A DNA stretch of 64,000 nt, taken from the NCBI RefSeq assembly GCF_041435015.1, contig NZ_CP107989.1, positions 6,324,001-6,388,000 on the forward strand, written 5' to 3'. The notes below the pieces were generated by a model that did no database searches, was not told where the DNA came from, and saw nothing but the letters and a program-made list of their open reading frames with translations. This stretch comes from Streptomyces canus. Lineage in GTDB: Bacteria; Actinomycetota; Actinomycetes; Streptomycetales; Streptomycetaceae. Shown piece by piece: positions 54,532 through 63,480 of the stretch (positions are counted from its first letter, which is position 1; each line of letters opens with the position of its first letter). A program made the translations under genes and the position numbers.

Positions 54532-55059
54532 ATGGCCGGTCACGAATTCTTCGAACCAGCGGACCGCAAGCGGCCCGTCGCCGACCCCACGGCGGCCGAG
54601 CCCCAGGCGGCGGAAGAGCCACGCCACTCCTGCGACCCCGCCTTCAAGCATGGCGTCGTGGTCGGCTTCGACGGCTCCACATCCAGCGAGCGGGCCCTCG
54701 CGTACGCGATCGGCATGGCCCATCGCTCCGGCTCGGGCCTGATCATCGTGCACGTCGCCAACCGGCTGCCCACCACCGTGTGGGCCGGCTGTGAGCCACC
54801 GGTCTTCGTCGACGTGCCGGATCACCGCACCGAGGTGCTGGGCCTCGAGCTCGCCTGTGCCGACTACCTGGCCGAGGTGCCCTGGATCCTCGTCGAGCGC
54901 GGCGGAGACATCTGCCATGAGCTCGAGGAGGTCGGGCGGGAGTACGAGGCGGACGCGATCGTCGTCGGCTCCACCCATGGCATCGTGGGGCGCATCTTCG
55001 GCTCCGTCGCGGGGCGGCTCGCCAAGCGGGCGAAGCGGCCCGTCGTCGTCATTCCGTAA
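54532..55059 (+). CDS. Universal stress protein (UspA family)
   Basis: 175 residues from the ATG at 54532. A 35-residue Pro/Ala-rich leader precedes a single Usp domain: VVVGFDGSTSSERALAYAI, LIIVHVANRLP, and the ATP-binding loop VVGSTHGIVGRIFGSVAGRLAKRA (GX2GX9G(S)-like). Usp proteins help cells survive stress in ways not fully defined. A CsoR-like palindrome lies in the promoter region. The gap after it (55060-55302) holds only a terminator. Confidence 0.85.
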   Translation: MAGHEFFEPADRKRPVADPTAAEPQAAEEPRHSCDPAFKHGVVVGFDGSTSSERALAYAIGMAHRSGSGLIIVHVANRLPTTVWAGCEPPVFVDVPDHRTEVLGLELACADYLAEVPWILVERGGDICHELEEVGREYEADAIVVGSTHGIVGRIFGSVAGRLAKRAKRPVVVIP

Positions 55060-55238
55060 CTCGCCTTCCTCCCAGGTGAGATGGGCAAATCTACTCGCGC
55101 GTAGAGGTGTTTGTGCCCTTGTGAAGGGCATATAGCGGTCACCGCACCGCTGCACACCGAAGCGTGCTGCCGACCGAGGCGTGACGGCCACCGGTCAGCC
55201 GCGCGGGGCCGGGAGTTGGGCGGCTTCCCGGCGATGAA

Positions 55239-55277
55239 ACGGACCCCCCGTGAAGGGTGGCATCACGTGGGGTCCGT
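55239..55277. terminator. Bidirectional terminator between the stress-protein gene and glmS
   Basis: Arms ACGGACCCC...CGTGA and TCACG...GGGGTCCGT pair over 14 bp. CCTTTTG follows on the plus strand and a short T-run on the minus strand. Confidence 0.75.
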
Positions 55278-55302
55278 CCTTTTGTCCGGCGTCCGCGGGC
55301 GG

Positions 55303-57120
55303 CTACTCCACCGTTACCGACTTGGCGAGGTTCCTGGGCTTGTCGATGTCCCGGCCCAGCGCCAAGGCCGTGTGGTAGGCGAGGAGTTGGAGGGGGATGC
55401 CCATCAGGATGGGGTCCAGTTCGTCCTCGTTCTTCGGGACCACGATCGTCTCGTCGGCCTTCTCCTGGTGCTGGTGGGCGACCGCCAGGATCCTGCCGCT
55501 GCGGGCCTTGATCTCCTCCAGGGCCGCGCGGTTCTTCTCCAGGAGGTCGTCGTCGGGGACGATCGCCACCGTCGGGAGGGCCGGCTCGATCAGGGCCAGG
55601 GGGCCGTGCTTGAGCTCGGAGGCGGGGTAGGCCTCGGCGTGGATGTAGGAGACCTCCTTGAGCTTCAGGGAGGCCTCGCGGGCCACCGGATAGCCCCGCA
55701 CCCGGCCGATGAAGAGCATCGAGCGGGCCTCGGCGTACTGCTCGGCCAGCTTCCTGATGTGCTCCTCCTGCTCCAGCATCTCGGTGATCTGCGCGGGGAG
55801 CTTGCGCAGGCCCTCGATGATCCGCTTGCCGTCGCGGACCGAGAGGTCACGGGTGCGGCCCAGGTGGAGGGCGAGCAGGGCGAAGGCCACGGTCGTGTTG
55901 GTGAAGCACTTCGTGGAGACCACGCAGACCTCCGGGCCCGCGTGCACGTAGATGCCGCCGTCCGCCTCCCGGGCGATCGCCGAACCGACCACGTTCACCA
56001 CGCCCAGGACGCGCGCGCCCTTGCGCTTGAGCTCCTGGACGGCCGCGAGGACGTCGTAGGTCTCACCGGACTGCGAGACCGCGATGTAGAGGGTGTCCGG
56101 GTCCACGACCGCGTTGCGGTAACGGAACTCCGAGGCGGGCTCCGCGTCCGCGGGGATGCGGGCCAGCTCCTCGATCATCTGGGCGCCGATCATGCCCGCG
56201 TGGTACGAGGTGCCGCAGCCGAGGATCTTCACGCGGCGGATCTGACGGGCCTCGCGGGCGTCCAGGTTGAGGCCGCCCAGGTGCACGGTGGAGAAGCGGT
56301 CGTCGATGCGGCCGCGCAGGACGCGGTCCACGGCGTCGGCCTGCTCGTGGATCTCCTTGTGCATGTAGGTGTCGTGGCCGCCCATGTCGTAGGAGGCGGC
56401 CTCCCACTCGACGGTGGTGGGCTCGGCCGTCGTGCGGGTGCCCTCCGTCGTGTAGGTGCGGAAGTCGTCGGCCTTGAGGGTGGCCATCTCGCCGTCGTCC
56501 AGCGTCACTATCTGCCGCGTGTGGGCGACCAGTGCGGCGATGTCCGAGGCGACGAACATCTCCTTCTCGCCGATGCCGAGGACGACCGGGGAGCCGTTGC
56601 GGGCCACCACGATGCGGTCGCTGAAGTCGGCGTGCATCACGGCGATGCCGTAGGTGCCCTCGATCACCCGCAGGGTGTCGCGGACCTTGTCCTCCAGCTT
56701 CTCCGCCTGGGAGCGCGCGATGAGGTGGACGAGGACCTCGGTGTCGGTCTCGGAGAGGAACTCGACACCGTCCGCCTCCAGCTTGCGGCGCAGGTCGGAG
56801 GCGTTGTCGATGATGCCGTTGTGGACGACGGCGACCTTGCCCTCGGCGTCCAGGTGCGGGTGGGCGTTCACGTCGGACGGGGCGCCGTGGGTGGCCCAGC
56901 GGGTGTGGGCGATGCCGGTCGTGCCCTTGAAGCGGGCCGGGACCTTCGCCTCCAGGTCGCGCACCCGGCCCTTGGCCTTGACCATCTTCAGGCCGGCCGT
57001 CTTCGGCGAGGTGACGACTATGCCGGCCGAGTCGTAGCCGCGGTACTCCAGGCGCTGCAGACCCTCCAGGAGCAGCGGAGCGACATCACGCTTCCCGATG
57101 TAACCGACGATTCCGCACAT
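55303..57120 (-). CDS. glmS: Glutamine-fructose-6-phosphate aminotransferase (isomerising)
   Basis: 605 residues, full length. The glutaminase nucleophile is Cys2 (MCGIVGYIG), with THGAPSDVNAHPH in the glutamine site. Two SIS sugar-isomerase domains follow (GCGTSYHAG; SQSGETYD), and the C-terminus PRNLAKSVTVE is typical. It makes glucosamine-6-phosphate, the first step to UDP-GlcNAc for the cell wall, in the cytoplasm. It starts 12 nt after a small unknown gene on the same strand, so both are probably cotranscribed. No glmS ribozyme is seen. Confidence 0.97.
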   Translation of the reverse strand: MCGIVGYIGKRDVAPLLLEGLQRLEYRGYDSAGIVVTSPKTAGLKMVKAKGRVRDLEAKVPARFKGTTGIAHTRWATHGAPSDVNAHPHLDAEGKVAVVHNGIIDNASDLRRKLEADGVEFLSETDTEVLVHLIARSQAEKLEDKVRDTLRVIEGTYGIAVMHADFSDRIVVARNGSPVVLGIGEKEMFVASDIAALVAHTRQIVTLDDGEMATLKADDFRTYTTEGTRTTAEPTTVEWEAASYDMGGHDTYMHKEIHEQADAVDRVLRGRIDDRFSTVHLGGLNLDAREARQIRRVKILGCGTSYHAGMIGAQMIEELARIPADAEPASEFRYRNAVVDPDTLYIAVSQSGETYDVLAAVQELKRKGARVLGVVNVVGSAIAREADGGIYVHAGPEVCVVSTKCFTNTTVAFALLALHLGRTRDLSVRDGKRIIEGLRKLPAQITEMLEQEEHIRKLAEQYAEARSMLFIGRVRGYPVAREASLKLKEVSYIHAEAYPASELKHGPLALIEPALPTVAIVPDDDLLEKNRAALEEIKARSGRILAVAHQHQEKADETIVVPKNEDELDPILMGIPLQLLAYHTALALGRDIDKPRNLAKSVTVE

Positions 57121-57132
57121 GTGTATGTATTC

Positions 57133-57426
57133 CTAGCCGTAGACGATGCGCCGTAGCTGCCGGAGCGTGAGCTCGGGCGGTGCCACCGCTCGGTATGTCA
57201 GATCCGCCTCGATCCGTCCGAAGATCTCCGCGTTCACCAGGCCCTGTGCCTGGAGCTCGCGGTGGCGGCGACGGACGAACTCCACGGTCGTCTCGTCGAA
57301 GTAGGCGAGCACGTCCTGGATCACCCGCAGCGCCTCGCCCCGGCTCAGGGGCGTGGACCGCGTCAGATGATCAACCAGGTCGTCGTGCACCCGGTAGATC
57401 CTGGGGTACCGGGAGCCGTTTCGCAA
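57133..57426 (-). CDS. Conserved small protein upstream of glmS
   Basis: 97 residues from a TTG with CAGGA upstream; a GTG at 57390 is the alternative. It is charged and helical (DHLTRSTPLSRGEALRVIQD; DETTVEFVRRRHRELQAQG; LRQLRRIVYG). No domain or catalytic motif was recognised. The 12-nt gap to glmS suggests coupled expression and perhaps a link to amino-sugar metabolism or its control. Confidence 0.7.
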   Translation of the reverse strand: MRNGSRYPRIYRVHDDLVDHLTRSTPLSRGEALRVIQDVLAYFDETTVEFVRRRHRELQAQGLVNAEIFGRIEADLTYRAVAPPELTLRQLRRIVYG

Positions 57427-57455
57427 GAATCCTGCCCGGTATCGGGCAAGTGGCT

Positions 57456-57510
57456 GTTGATGTTCTTATGAACGTCTGTTCGCAAGCTGTCCATCCTGCG
57501 TCTCACACCT
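57456..57510. promoter_or_regulatory. PHO-box-like array of 11-nt repeats
   Basis: In register every 11 nt: GTTGATGTTCT, TATGAACGTCT, GTTCGCAAGCT, GTCCATCCTGC, GTCTCACACCT. Four of five units start with G-T-T/C, as in PhoP direct repeats (GTTCACC-type). The array lies 31-85 nt upstream of a secreted phosphoesterase gene, which makes PhoP control plausible. Confidence 0.4.
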
Positions 57511-57540
57511 CGTCGCTCGTGGCGACGAGTTTCAGACGTC

Positions 57541-59118
57541 ATGGACATTCCTCGTATGGGCGTACCCGACCAGCTCGCCGAGCGCATGAGCATGGCCGAG
57601 CAGCACGAGTACCTGCGCGCCAGATTCTCCCGGCGCAACATGATCAGGGGCGGTGCCGTCACGCTGGGCGCCGTCGCGGGTGGCGCGTTCGTGCCGGGCG
57701 CCGTCGCCCAGGCCGCCACGCCGACCCGGACCTTCGCCAGTGCCGAGAGCGTCGACGGCGCACTCGTCGCCCCCTTCGGCCGTCACCTCGCCTACGGCAA
57801 CGACGCGCGCACCGAGATGACCGTCTCGTGGCAGGTGCCGGTCGCGGTCAAGAAGCCGTTCATCCGGATCGGCGCCCGCCCCTGGGACCTCTCCCGCAAG
57901 ATCGAGGCCGAGGTGCGCACCCTGTACACCCCGGCCGGCGTCGGCGCCAGCGGCGACCACACGCAGTACTACGTGCACGCCAAGCTGAGCCGGCTGCGCC
58001 CCGGCCAGACCTACTACTACGGTGTCGGCCACCAGGGCTTCGACCCGGCCGAGCCGCACCTGACCGGTACCCTGGGCACCTTCACCACCGCGCCCGCCCA
58101 CAAGAAGCCGTTCACCTTCACGGCCTTCGGCGACCAGGGCGTCAGCTACCACGGCCTGGCCAACGACAGCCTGCTCCTCGGCCAGAACCCGGCCTTCCAT
58201 CTGCACGCCGGCGACATCGCCTACGCCGACCCGGCCGGCCAGGGCAAGTCCACCGACACCGGCTTCGACTCGCGCACCTGGGACCAGTTCCTCGCCCAGA
58301 CGGAGTCGGTCGCCAAGTCCGTGCCGTGGATGGTGAGTTACGGCAACCACGACATGGAGGCCTGGTACTCGCCGAACGGCTACGGCGGCGAGGAGGCCCG
58401 CTTCACGCTCCCCGACAACGGGCCGGACAAGGCGCACCTGCCGGGCGTGTACTCCTTCGTCTACGGCAACACGGCGATCATCTCGCTGGACCCGAACGAC
58501 GTCTCCTTCGAGATCCCGGCCAACCTCGGCATCTCCGGCGGCACCCAGACCACGTGGTTCGAGGGGCAGCTGAAGAAGTACCGGGCCGCGAAGGACATCG
58601 ACTTCATCATTGTGTTCTTCCACCACTGCGCGTACTGCACCTCCACCGCGCACGCCTCGGAGGGGGGCGTGCGCCAGGAGTGGGTGCCGCTGTTCGAGAA
58701 GTACACGGTGGACCTGGTCATCAACGGCCACAACCACCAGTACGAGCGCACCGACGTCATCAAGGGCGACAAGGTCGCCAAGAAGCTCCCGATCGGCGAG
58801 ACGGCCTACTCCGAGACCGAGGGTGTCGTCTACGTGACGGCGGGCGCGGCGGGCCGCAGCCTGTACGCGTTCAGCGCGCCGGACTCGTACGAGGGCCACC
58901 TCAACGAGCAGGACTCGGTCGCCTCCTTCATCAACACCAAGGACGGCAAGGTCAACGAGACCGTCGCCTGGTCCCGGGTGCGCTACCTCAACTACTCCTT
59001 CCTGCGCGTGGACGTGGAACCCGCCTCCAAGGGCCACTACGCCAAGCTGAAGGTGTCGGGCATCGCCGAGACCGGCGACCGCATCGACCACTTCACGGTG
59101 GCGCGCAAGGCCAAGTAA
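57541..59118 (+). CDS. Secreted purple-acid-phosphatase-like metallophosphoesterase
   Basis: 525 residues. Twin-arginine signal SRRNMIRGGAVTLGAVAGG followed by PGAVAQAA, so it is exported folded by Tat. A fibronectin-like N-terminal domain (MTVSWQVPV ... LRPGQTYYYGVG) precedes a binuclear metal phosphoesterase: FGDQG, HAGDIAYAD, YGNHDM, FFHHCAY and NGHNHQYER carry the metal ligands. It probably releases phosphate from extracellular esters. A PHO-box-like array upstream fits phosphate-starvation control. Confidence 0.9.
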   Translation: MDIPRMGVPDQLAERMSMAEQHEYLRARFSRRNMIRGGAVTLGAVAGGAFVPGAVAQAATPTRTFASAESVDGALVAPFGRHLAYGNDARTEMTVSWQVPVAVKKPFIRIGARPWDLSRKIEAEVRTLYTPAGVGASGDHTQYYVHAKLSRLRPGQTYYYGVGHQGFDPAEPHLTGTLGTFTTAPAHKKPFTFTAFGDQGVSYHGLANDSLLLGQNPAFHLHAGDIAYADPAGQGKSTDTGFDSRTWDQFLAQTESVAKSVPWMVSYGNHDMEAWYSPNGYGGEEARFTLPDNGPDKAHLPGVYSFVYGNTAIISLDPNDVSFEIPANLGISGGTQTTWFEGQLKKYRAAKDIDFIIVFFHHCAYCTSTAHASEGGVRQEWVPLFEKYTVDLVINGHNHQYERTDVIKGDKVAKKLPIGETAYSETEGVVYVTAGAAGRSLYAFSAPDSYEGHLNEQDSVASFINTKDGKVNETVAWSRVRYLNYSFLRVDVEPASKGHYAKLKVSGIAETGDRIDHFTVARKAK

Positions 59119-59129
59119 CCCGCCTCGGA

Positions 59130-60023
59130 TCACATCCGTTTGAGGATCGCCTGCTTGGCCATCGTGAACTCCTCGTCCGTCAGGACACCCGTGCGGTGCA
59201 GCTCACCGAGCTCGCGCAGCCGGCGCAGGAGGGCATCGTGACCGTCCTCGGCGGAGCCGACCGGAGAAGAAGGCGTTTCCGGTCGTACGTCCCGTGTGGT
59301 GCGTACGTCGATGGCGGCGGCCCGGGCCGGGTGCGGAAGCCTGGCCTGGACCGCCGCCGCGACCAACGCCATCAGCGGGTCCTTCTTGAAGCCCCACAGC
59401 TCCACCGCGTTCGGGTCGTACTTCGGCGGGGCCTTCGTCGGAGCGTGCCGCACGGTGAAGCGCAGGTGGCCGTTCTCCAGGCCGGCCGCGGGCTGCCACT
59501 CCACGGCGACGACGTCGGTCAGGGCAAGAGTGCGGGGCCCCGCGGAGGCCTTGGCGTCCTCCGTCTTCCAGTTCCACTCCAGCCGGATGTGCTCGCCGTC
59601 GAAGGCGGCGGTGCCGTCACCCGCGGACACGGCGAGGGGGACGGCCGGGCCCGCGAGCAGATACCCGTCCACGGGGTCGGTGGGGACCTGGTCCAGGAGC
59701 AGCGCGCCCCGGACCTCGTCCACGAAGTACTCGGCCACGCCGTAGCGGTCCGACTCCACGGTCAGCTGGTAGGGGTCATGCGGCTCGGTCAGCCGGCCGC
59801 CGGTCGCGTGCAGCAGGGGATCGGCGCCGTCGCGCAGCCGCAGCCTCAACCGGCCTGTCTTCTTTCCCTGTTCGAAGGAGATGCCCGCCAACGCGCCGAG
59901 CGGGACGACGAGTTCACCCAGTTCTCTGCGCAGCAGCCCGACGTTCTTGTCTCTTCCCGGAGTCAGCCGCAGAGCGTCGCCGTCGAAGACCCATGTGCCG
60001 TCCTTCTGGAGGATTTCCGCCAT
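59130..60023 (-). CDS. DUF4429 protein with C-terminal SHOCT domain
   Basis: 297 residues from the ATG at 60023. Two related beta-rich repeats (WVFDGDALRLTP ... LGELVVPLGALAGISFE and AAFDGEHIRLEWN ... LALTDVVAVEWQPA) correspond to DUF4429. The last 35 residues (LRRLRELGELHRTGVLTDEEFTMAKQAIL, given in part) form a SHOCT domain, a short helical module common at C-termini. The protein is cytoplasmic by appearance. Function unknown. It is cotranscribed or nearly so with the upstream fusion gene, 23 nt away. Confidence 0.8.
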   Translation of the reverse strand: MAEILQKDGTWVFDGDALRLTPGRDKNVGLLRRELGELVVPLGALAGISFEQGKKTGRLRLRLRDGADPLLHATGGRLTEPHDPYQLTVESDRYGVAEYFVDEVRGALLLDQVPTDPVDGYLLAGPAVPLAVSAGDGTAAFDGEHIRLEWNWKTEDAKASAGPRTLALTDVVAVEWQPAAGLENGHLRFTVRHAPTKAPPKYDPNAVELWGFKKDPLMALVAAAVQARLPHPARAAAIDVRTTRDVRPETPSSPVGSAEDGHDALLRRLRELGELHRTGVLTDEEFTMAKQAILKRM

Positions 60024-60046
60024 GGGGAAATTCTGGCATTCGGGGC

Positions 60047-61582
60047 TCAGTTGCCCAGCGCCTTGTCCAGGTCGTCGTCGAGGGCGAAGCGGGTCGCCGC
60101 GCCGGAGGTCCCGGCCGGCAGCATGCGGATCTCGCCGTTCGTGATCCCCACGGCGATGGCGGGCTTGTCCTGGCAGACCAGGGTGAAGGTCTTGTCCTGG
60201 TGGGCCTTGAGGAGGAAGGCCTGGTCCTCGGGGTAGGGGGCCGCGTCTCCCTGCGCGTAGGCGCACGGCCGCAGTTGCATGGGGTCGCCCACCGCCCGGT
60301 CGCCCGCGATGTCCAGACAGAACGTCGACGCCACATGCTGCAGAGCGAAGGCCCCGTCCCCGATGTCGACGACCCGCCACTGCTGTGTCGTGCCTCCGTC
60401 GCAGGCGCCCGGCGCGGGGATGCTGTCCAGGGCCTCACCGGCGGCCGCTCCGACACAGGTCCCGGGCCCGGCCGCGCTCGTCAGCGCGACGGTCGCGAGC
60501 ACGGTCCCCACTCCCTGCGAGACCGAGACCGAGGGCGAGGCCGCGGGGGACCGCGGGGGCCCCGCGGGCGGCGGACCGTAGGAACCGGCGCTCCGCTCGC
60601 TCTGCCCGACCCCGGACAGCAGATGCAGCGCTACGGCGGTGGCGGCGGCGGTCACCACGACGGCGATGGCGATGGCGAGCACCGGTCGGCGGGGGCCGGG
60701 GTCGGCGGAGCGGGGTTCGGTCGGGGTGGGGGGTGCCGGGGGAGGGGCGCCGAGGGCGAGGGGGGCTGAGGGTGCGTTCGGTGCGCCGGTGGCGCTCGGC
60801 GTGTCGGAGGTGAGGAGCTTCGCGGCGGCGTCCGGGGCCGCGGGCCGCACCGCGCGGTAGGCCGGGCCGCCCCACACCAGGAGCCGGTCGACGAGCAGGG
60901 GCCGTAGCTCCTGCGTACCCCCCGAGGTGAGCGTGCGCAGCAACGTGATGTCGTGGGCGCAGAACTCGCAGGTCTCCAGGTGCTGTTCGAGATCCGCGGG
61001 GGTCTCGCGATGCGTGCCGCGGGCGATCGCGCCGAGCATGCCGCCGTAGTGGACGCAGCGGGCGTCGGCCGTGTGCTCGGCACGCAGCCGCAGGAAGGTG
61101 TCGGCGAGACGGGAGCGGGCCGACTCCGCCATCGACTCGGCGAATTCCTGCGAGGTGTTCAGCACCCGCGCGGCGAACGCCGGTTCACCCTCCGCCAGGC
61201 ACAGCCACAGCGCGGCCCGTGACTGGTCGGCCAGCTCCCCGAACGCCCGCAGCAGCGGCGCGTCGTGCTCCACGAGCCGCAGCGTGTCCGTCGTACCGAA
61301 GGTCTCGCCCGCACGCTGGGCCCACTCCCGGAAGTCGCGGCGAAGCAGTCTTGAGCGGCTGTCCCGCAGCCACCCGAAGGCCGTGCGCCGTACGTCCGCC
61401 AGGAGCGCCGGACGCGCGGCGGGCCCTTGCTGTCCCGTCAGCACCTCCCCGGCGAGCTCCGCCGCCGTGGCGGGCCTGCCGCAGAACGCGCCCGCGTAGG
61501 CGTGGACGGCCGCGACGTCCTCCGCCGGTAACCCAATCGCCGGGTCGTGCAGGACCTGCTGCGGCGTGTGCTCGGACGTCAT
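60047..61582 (-). CDS. Sigma-like / zinc-finger / membrane / ricin-lectin fusion protein
   Basis: 511 residues from the ATG at 61582. The N-terminal 170 residues resemble a degenerate ECF sigma factor: a helical region-2-like part (TAFGWLRDSRSRLLRRDFREW) and a region-4-like part (RAALWLCLAEGEPAFAARVL). Then HLETCEFC is the HX3CX2C core of an anti-sigma zinc finger. A Pro/Ala-rich stretch leads to one membrane helix (LAIAIAVVVTAAATAVALHL). The outer part is a ricin-B-like lectin domain with QQW and cysteines in CLDIAGD and CAYAQGD. It may sense an extracellular glycan and signal inward. No separate sigma factor gene is adjacent. Confidence 0.75.
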   Translation of the reverse strand: MTSEHTPQQVLHDPAIGLPAEDVAAVHAYAGAFCGRPATAAELAGEVLTGQQGPAARPALLADVRRTAFGWLRDSRSRLLRRDFREWAQRAGETFGTTDTLRLVEHDAPLLRAFGELADQSRAALWLCLAEGEPAFAARVLNTSQEFAESMAESARSRLADTFLRLRAEHTADARCVHYGGMLGAIARGTHRETPADLEQHLETCEFCAHDITLLRTLTSGGTQELRPLLVDRLLVWGGPAYRAVRPAAPDAAAKLLTSDTPSATGAPNAPSAPLALGAPPPAPPTPTEPRSADPGPRRPVLAIAIAVVVTAAATAVALHLLSGVGQSERSAGSYGPPPAGPPRSPAASPSVSVSQGVGTVLATVALTSAAGPGTCVGAAAGEALDSIPAPGACDGGTTQQWRVVDIGDGAFALQHVASTFCLDIAGDRAVGDPMQLRPCAYAQGDAAPYPEDQAFLLKAHQDKTFTLVCQDKPAIAVGITNGEIRMLPAGTSGAATRFALDDDLDKALGN

Positions 61583-61707
61583 CGTCTCGTCCCCCCAAGG
61601 AACGCGGTCACGGCAAGATGCGGACCGTAGTGGCACTCACTATGACGATGCTGTGCACCCCGTGTGCTCAAGAGACGCAAGAAGAGCCAGAAACAGACGG
61701 GGCCGTT

Positions 61708-63480
61708 CTACAGGCCCGCGATGGGGTTGTTCAGCGTGCCGACCAGCTGGAGCGCGCCCGAGGGGTCCGCCAGGTCCACCATCTGCTTGTTGTTGCGCAG
61801 CTGGAGGCGGTTGAGGCAGGACAGGGCGAACTCGGGCGCGAACATGTCGTACTGCCGGAACTTGTCGGCCAGTTCGGGCACCGAGTGCTGGTAGTCGCGG
61901 GTGACCTCGGCGACCGTGCGCCAGAAGTCCTCCTCCTCCAGGGTTCCCTCGGCGGCGAGGTTCGCGGCGAGGAAGCGGAAGAAGCAGTCGAAGACGTCCG
62001 TGAAGATCGACAGCAGCTTCTTGTCGTCGGGGACCTCGACGCGCAGCCGCTCGACCGTCGGCGGCAGCACCGCCTCAGCGTCCATGACGGCGATCTCCTC
62101 GGCGATGTCCTTGTAGATCGCCCGCTCGACCACGCCGTCCTTCACGACCAGGACGACGTTCTCGCCGTGCGGCATGAACACCAGGTCGTAGGCGTAGAAG
62201 CTGTGCAGGAGCGGGGTGTAGTAGGCGCGGAGGTAGCGGCGCAGCCAGTCGGTCGGGGTGAGTCCCGACCGCTCGATGAGGGCGCCCGCGAAGGACCGGC
62301 CCTCGTGGTCGACGTGGACCAGCGAGGCCATGGTGGCCAGCGACTCGCCGTCCTGGAGCGACGGGACCGGGCTCTCGCGCCACAGTGCGGCGAGCATCTT
62401 GCGGTACGGCGAGTAGCGGTCGGTGGCGGCCTCGTACTCCAGGTGCCGGTAGCCCACGGCCGCGCGCTCGCGGATGATCGTGAGGCCCGTCGCCTTCAGC
62501 ACCGGATCGCCCTCGATCAGCCCGGCGAGCCAGTCGTTGATGGCCGGGGTCGCCTCCATGTACGCGGCCGAAAGTCCGCGCATGAAGCCCATGTTGAGGA
62601 CGGACAGGGCCGTCTTCACGTAGTGCTTCTCCGGGTTCGACCGGTTGAAGAAGGTCCGGATGGACTGCTGGGCCAGGTACTCGTCGTCGCCCTCGCCCAG
62701 GCAGACCAGCAGCCCGCGGGCGACCTCGGCGGCGAAGGTGACGGCGAGCTTGTTCCACCACTGCCAGGGGTGGACCGGTATGAGGAGGTAGTCGGCGGGG
62801 TCGAGGTCCTTGTCGCGCAGGACGCCGTAGAAGCGCTCGACGGTCTCCTCGCCCAGCTCCTGGCGTACGAAGGACTCGTACTCGATGCCGACCCCGGCCG
62901 TGAACGCGGCGCGCGAGCGGTGCGCGGCCAGCCAGACCAGGCGGACCGGGCTCGCGGTCTCGGGGGCGTACGAGAGGTACTCGTGGATGCCGAAGCCGAG
63001 CCGGCCGTTGTTGGCGACGAAGCAGGGGTGGCCCTCGGTCATCCCGGTCTCGATGTCCTGGAAGGAGCTCTGCGCGAGTTCGGCGACCGGGACCTGGGGC
63101 TTGGTGAGCTTGTAGCAGGTGCCCGAGAGGGTGGAGGAGATCTCCTCCAGGTAGACCGGCAGGATCTCGTCGCTCAGGCCCAGGGTCTGCTTCAGTTCGA
63201 TGAAGAAGTCCAGGGCGGCGAGGGGGAGTTCGGTGCCGTCGCGGTGGCGGGTGATCGAGTCGGCGTCGATCTGCCAGTGGTCCAGGGCGCGGCGGACGGC
63301 GGTGAAGTCGTAGCGGGTGTTGCCGTCGTCGCTGCGGACGACGTACTGGTCCTTGTCGGTCTCCTCGGGCTCGATCAGCCGCTCGTGCGCGAACTCGGCG
63401 ATGCCCTTGCGGACCAGCAGGCGGTTGGCGGTCTCCCAGCGCTCGGGGGACAGGTGGGCCACGGCGTCGGCGAGGCTCAT
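61708..63480 (-). CDS. desD: Desferrioxamine synthetase DesD (NIS synthetase, IucA/IucC family)
   Basis: 590 residues from the ATG at 63480, overlapping desC by 4 nt. It is a full IucA/IucC-type NRPS-independent siderophore synthetase: TEGHPCFVANNGRLGF (ATP-binding HP and NxGR), LLIPVHPWQW, and KTALSVLNMGFMRGL with RYLRAYYTPLLHSFY. It activates succinyl-hydroxycadaverine with ATP, then trimerises and cyclises it to desferrioxamine E or B in the cytoplasm. The desA-D operon is normally repressed by iron through DmdR1; that control region lies outside the window. Confidence 0.96.
   Translation of the reverse strand: MSLADAVAHLSPERWETANRLLVRKGIAEFAHERLIEPEETDKDQYVVRSDDGNTRYDFTAVRRALDHWQIDADSITRHRDGTELPLAALDFFIELKQTLGLSDEILPVYLEEISSTLSGTCYKLTKPQVPVAELAQSSFQDIETGMTEGHPCFVANNGRLGFGIHEYLSYAPETASPVRLVWLAAHRSRAAFTAGVGIEYESFVRQELGEETVERFYGVLRDKDLDPADYLLIPVHPWQWWNKLAVTFAAEVARGLLVCLGEGDDEYLAQQSIRTFFNRSNPEKHYVKTALSVLNMGFMRGLSAAYMEATPAINDWLAGLIEGDPVLKATGLTIIRERAAVGYRHLEYEAATDRYSPYRKMLAALWRESPVPSLQDGESLATMASLVHVDHEGRSFAGALIERSGLTPTDWLRRYLRAYYTPLLHSFYAYDLVFMPHGENVVLVVKDGVVERAIYKDIAEEIAVMDAEAVLPPTVERLRVEVPDDKKLLSIFTDVFDCFFRFLAANLAAEGTLEEEDFWRTVAEVTRDYQHSVPELADKFRQYDMFAPEFALSCLNRLQLRNNKQMVDLADPSGALQLVGTLNNPIAGL

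Noticed and set aside
55111..57156. Long open plus-strand frame opposite glmS
   Set aside because: It is a codon-bias shadow of glmS; its translation is low-complexity Val/Arg/Gly/Asp-rich without domains.
55060..57440. glmS ribozyme or riboswitch
   Set aside because: The small unknown gene directly precedes glmS with a 12-nt gap, leaving no room for a ribozyme leader, and none was seen upstream of that gene.
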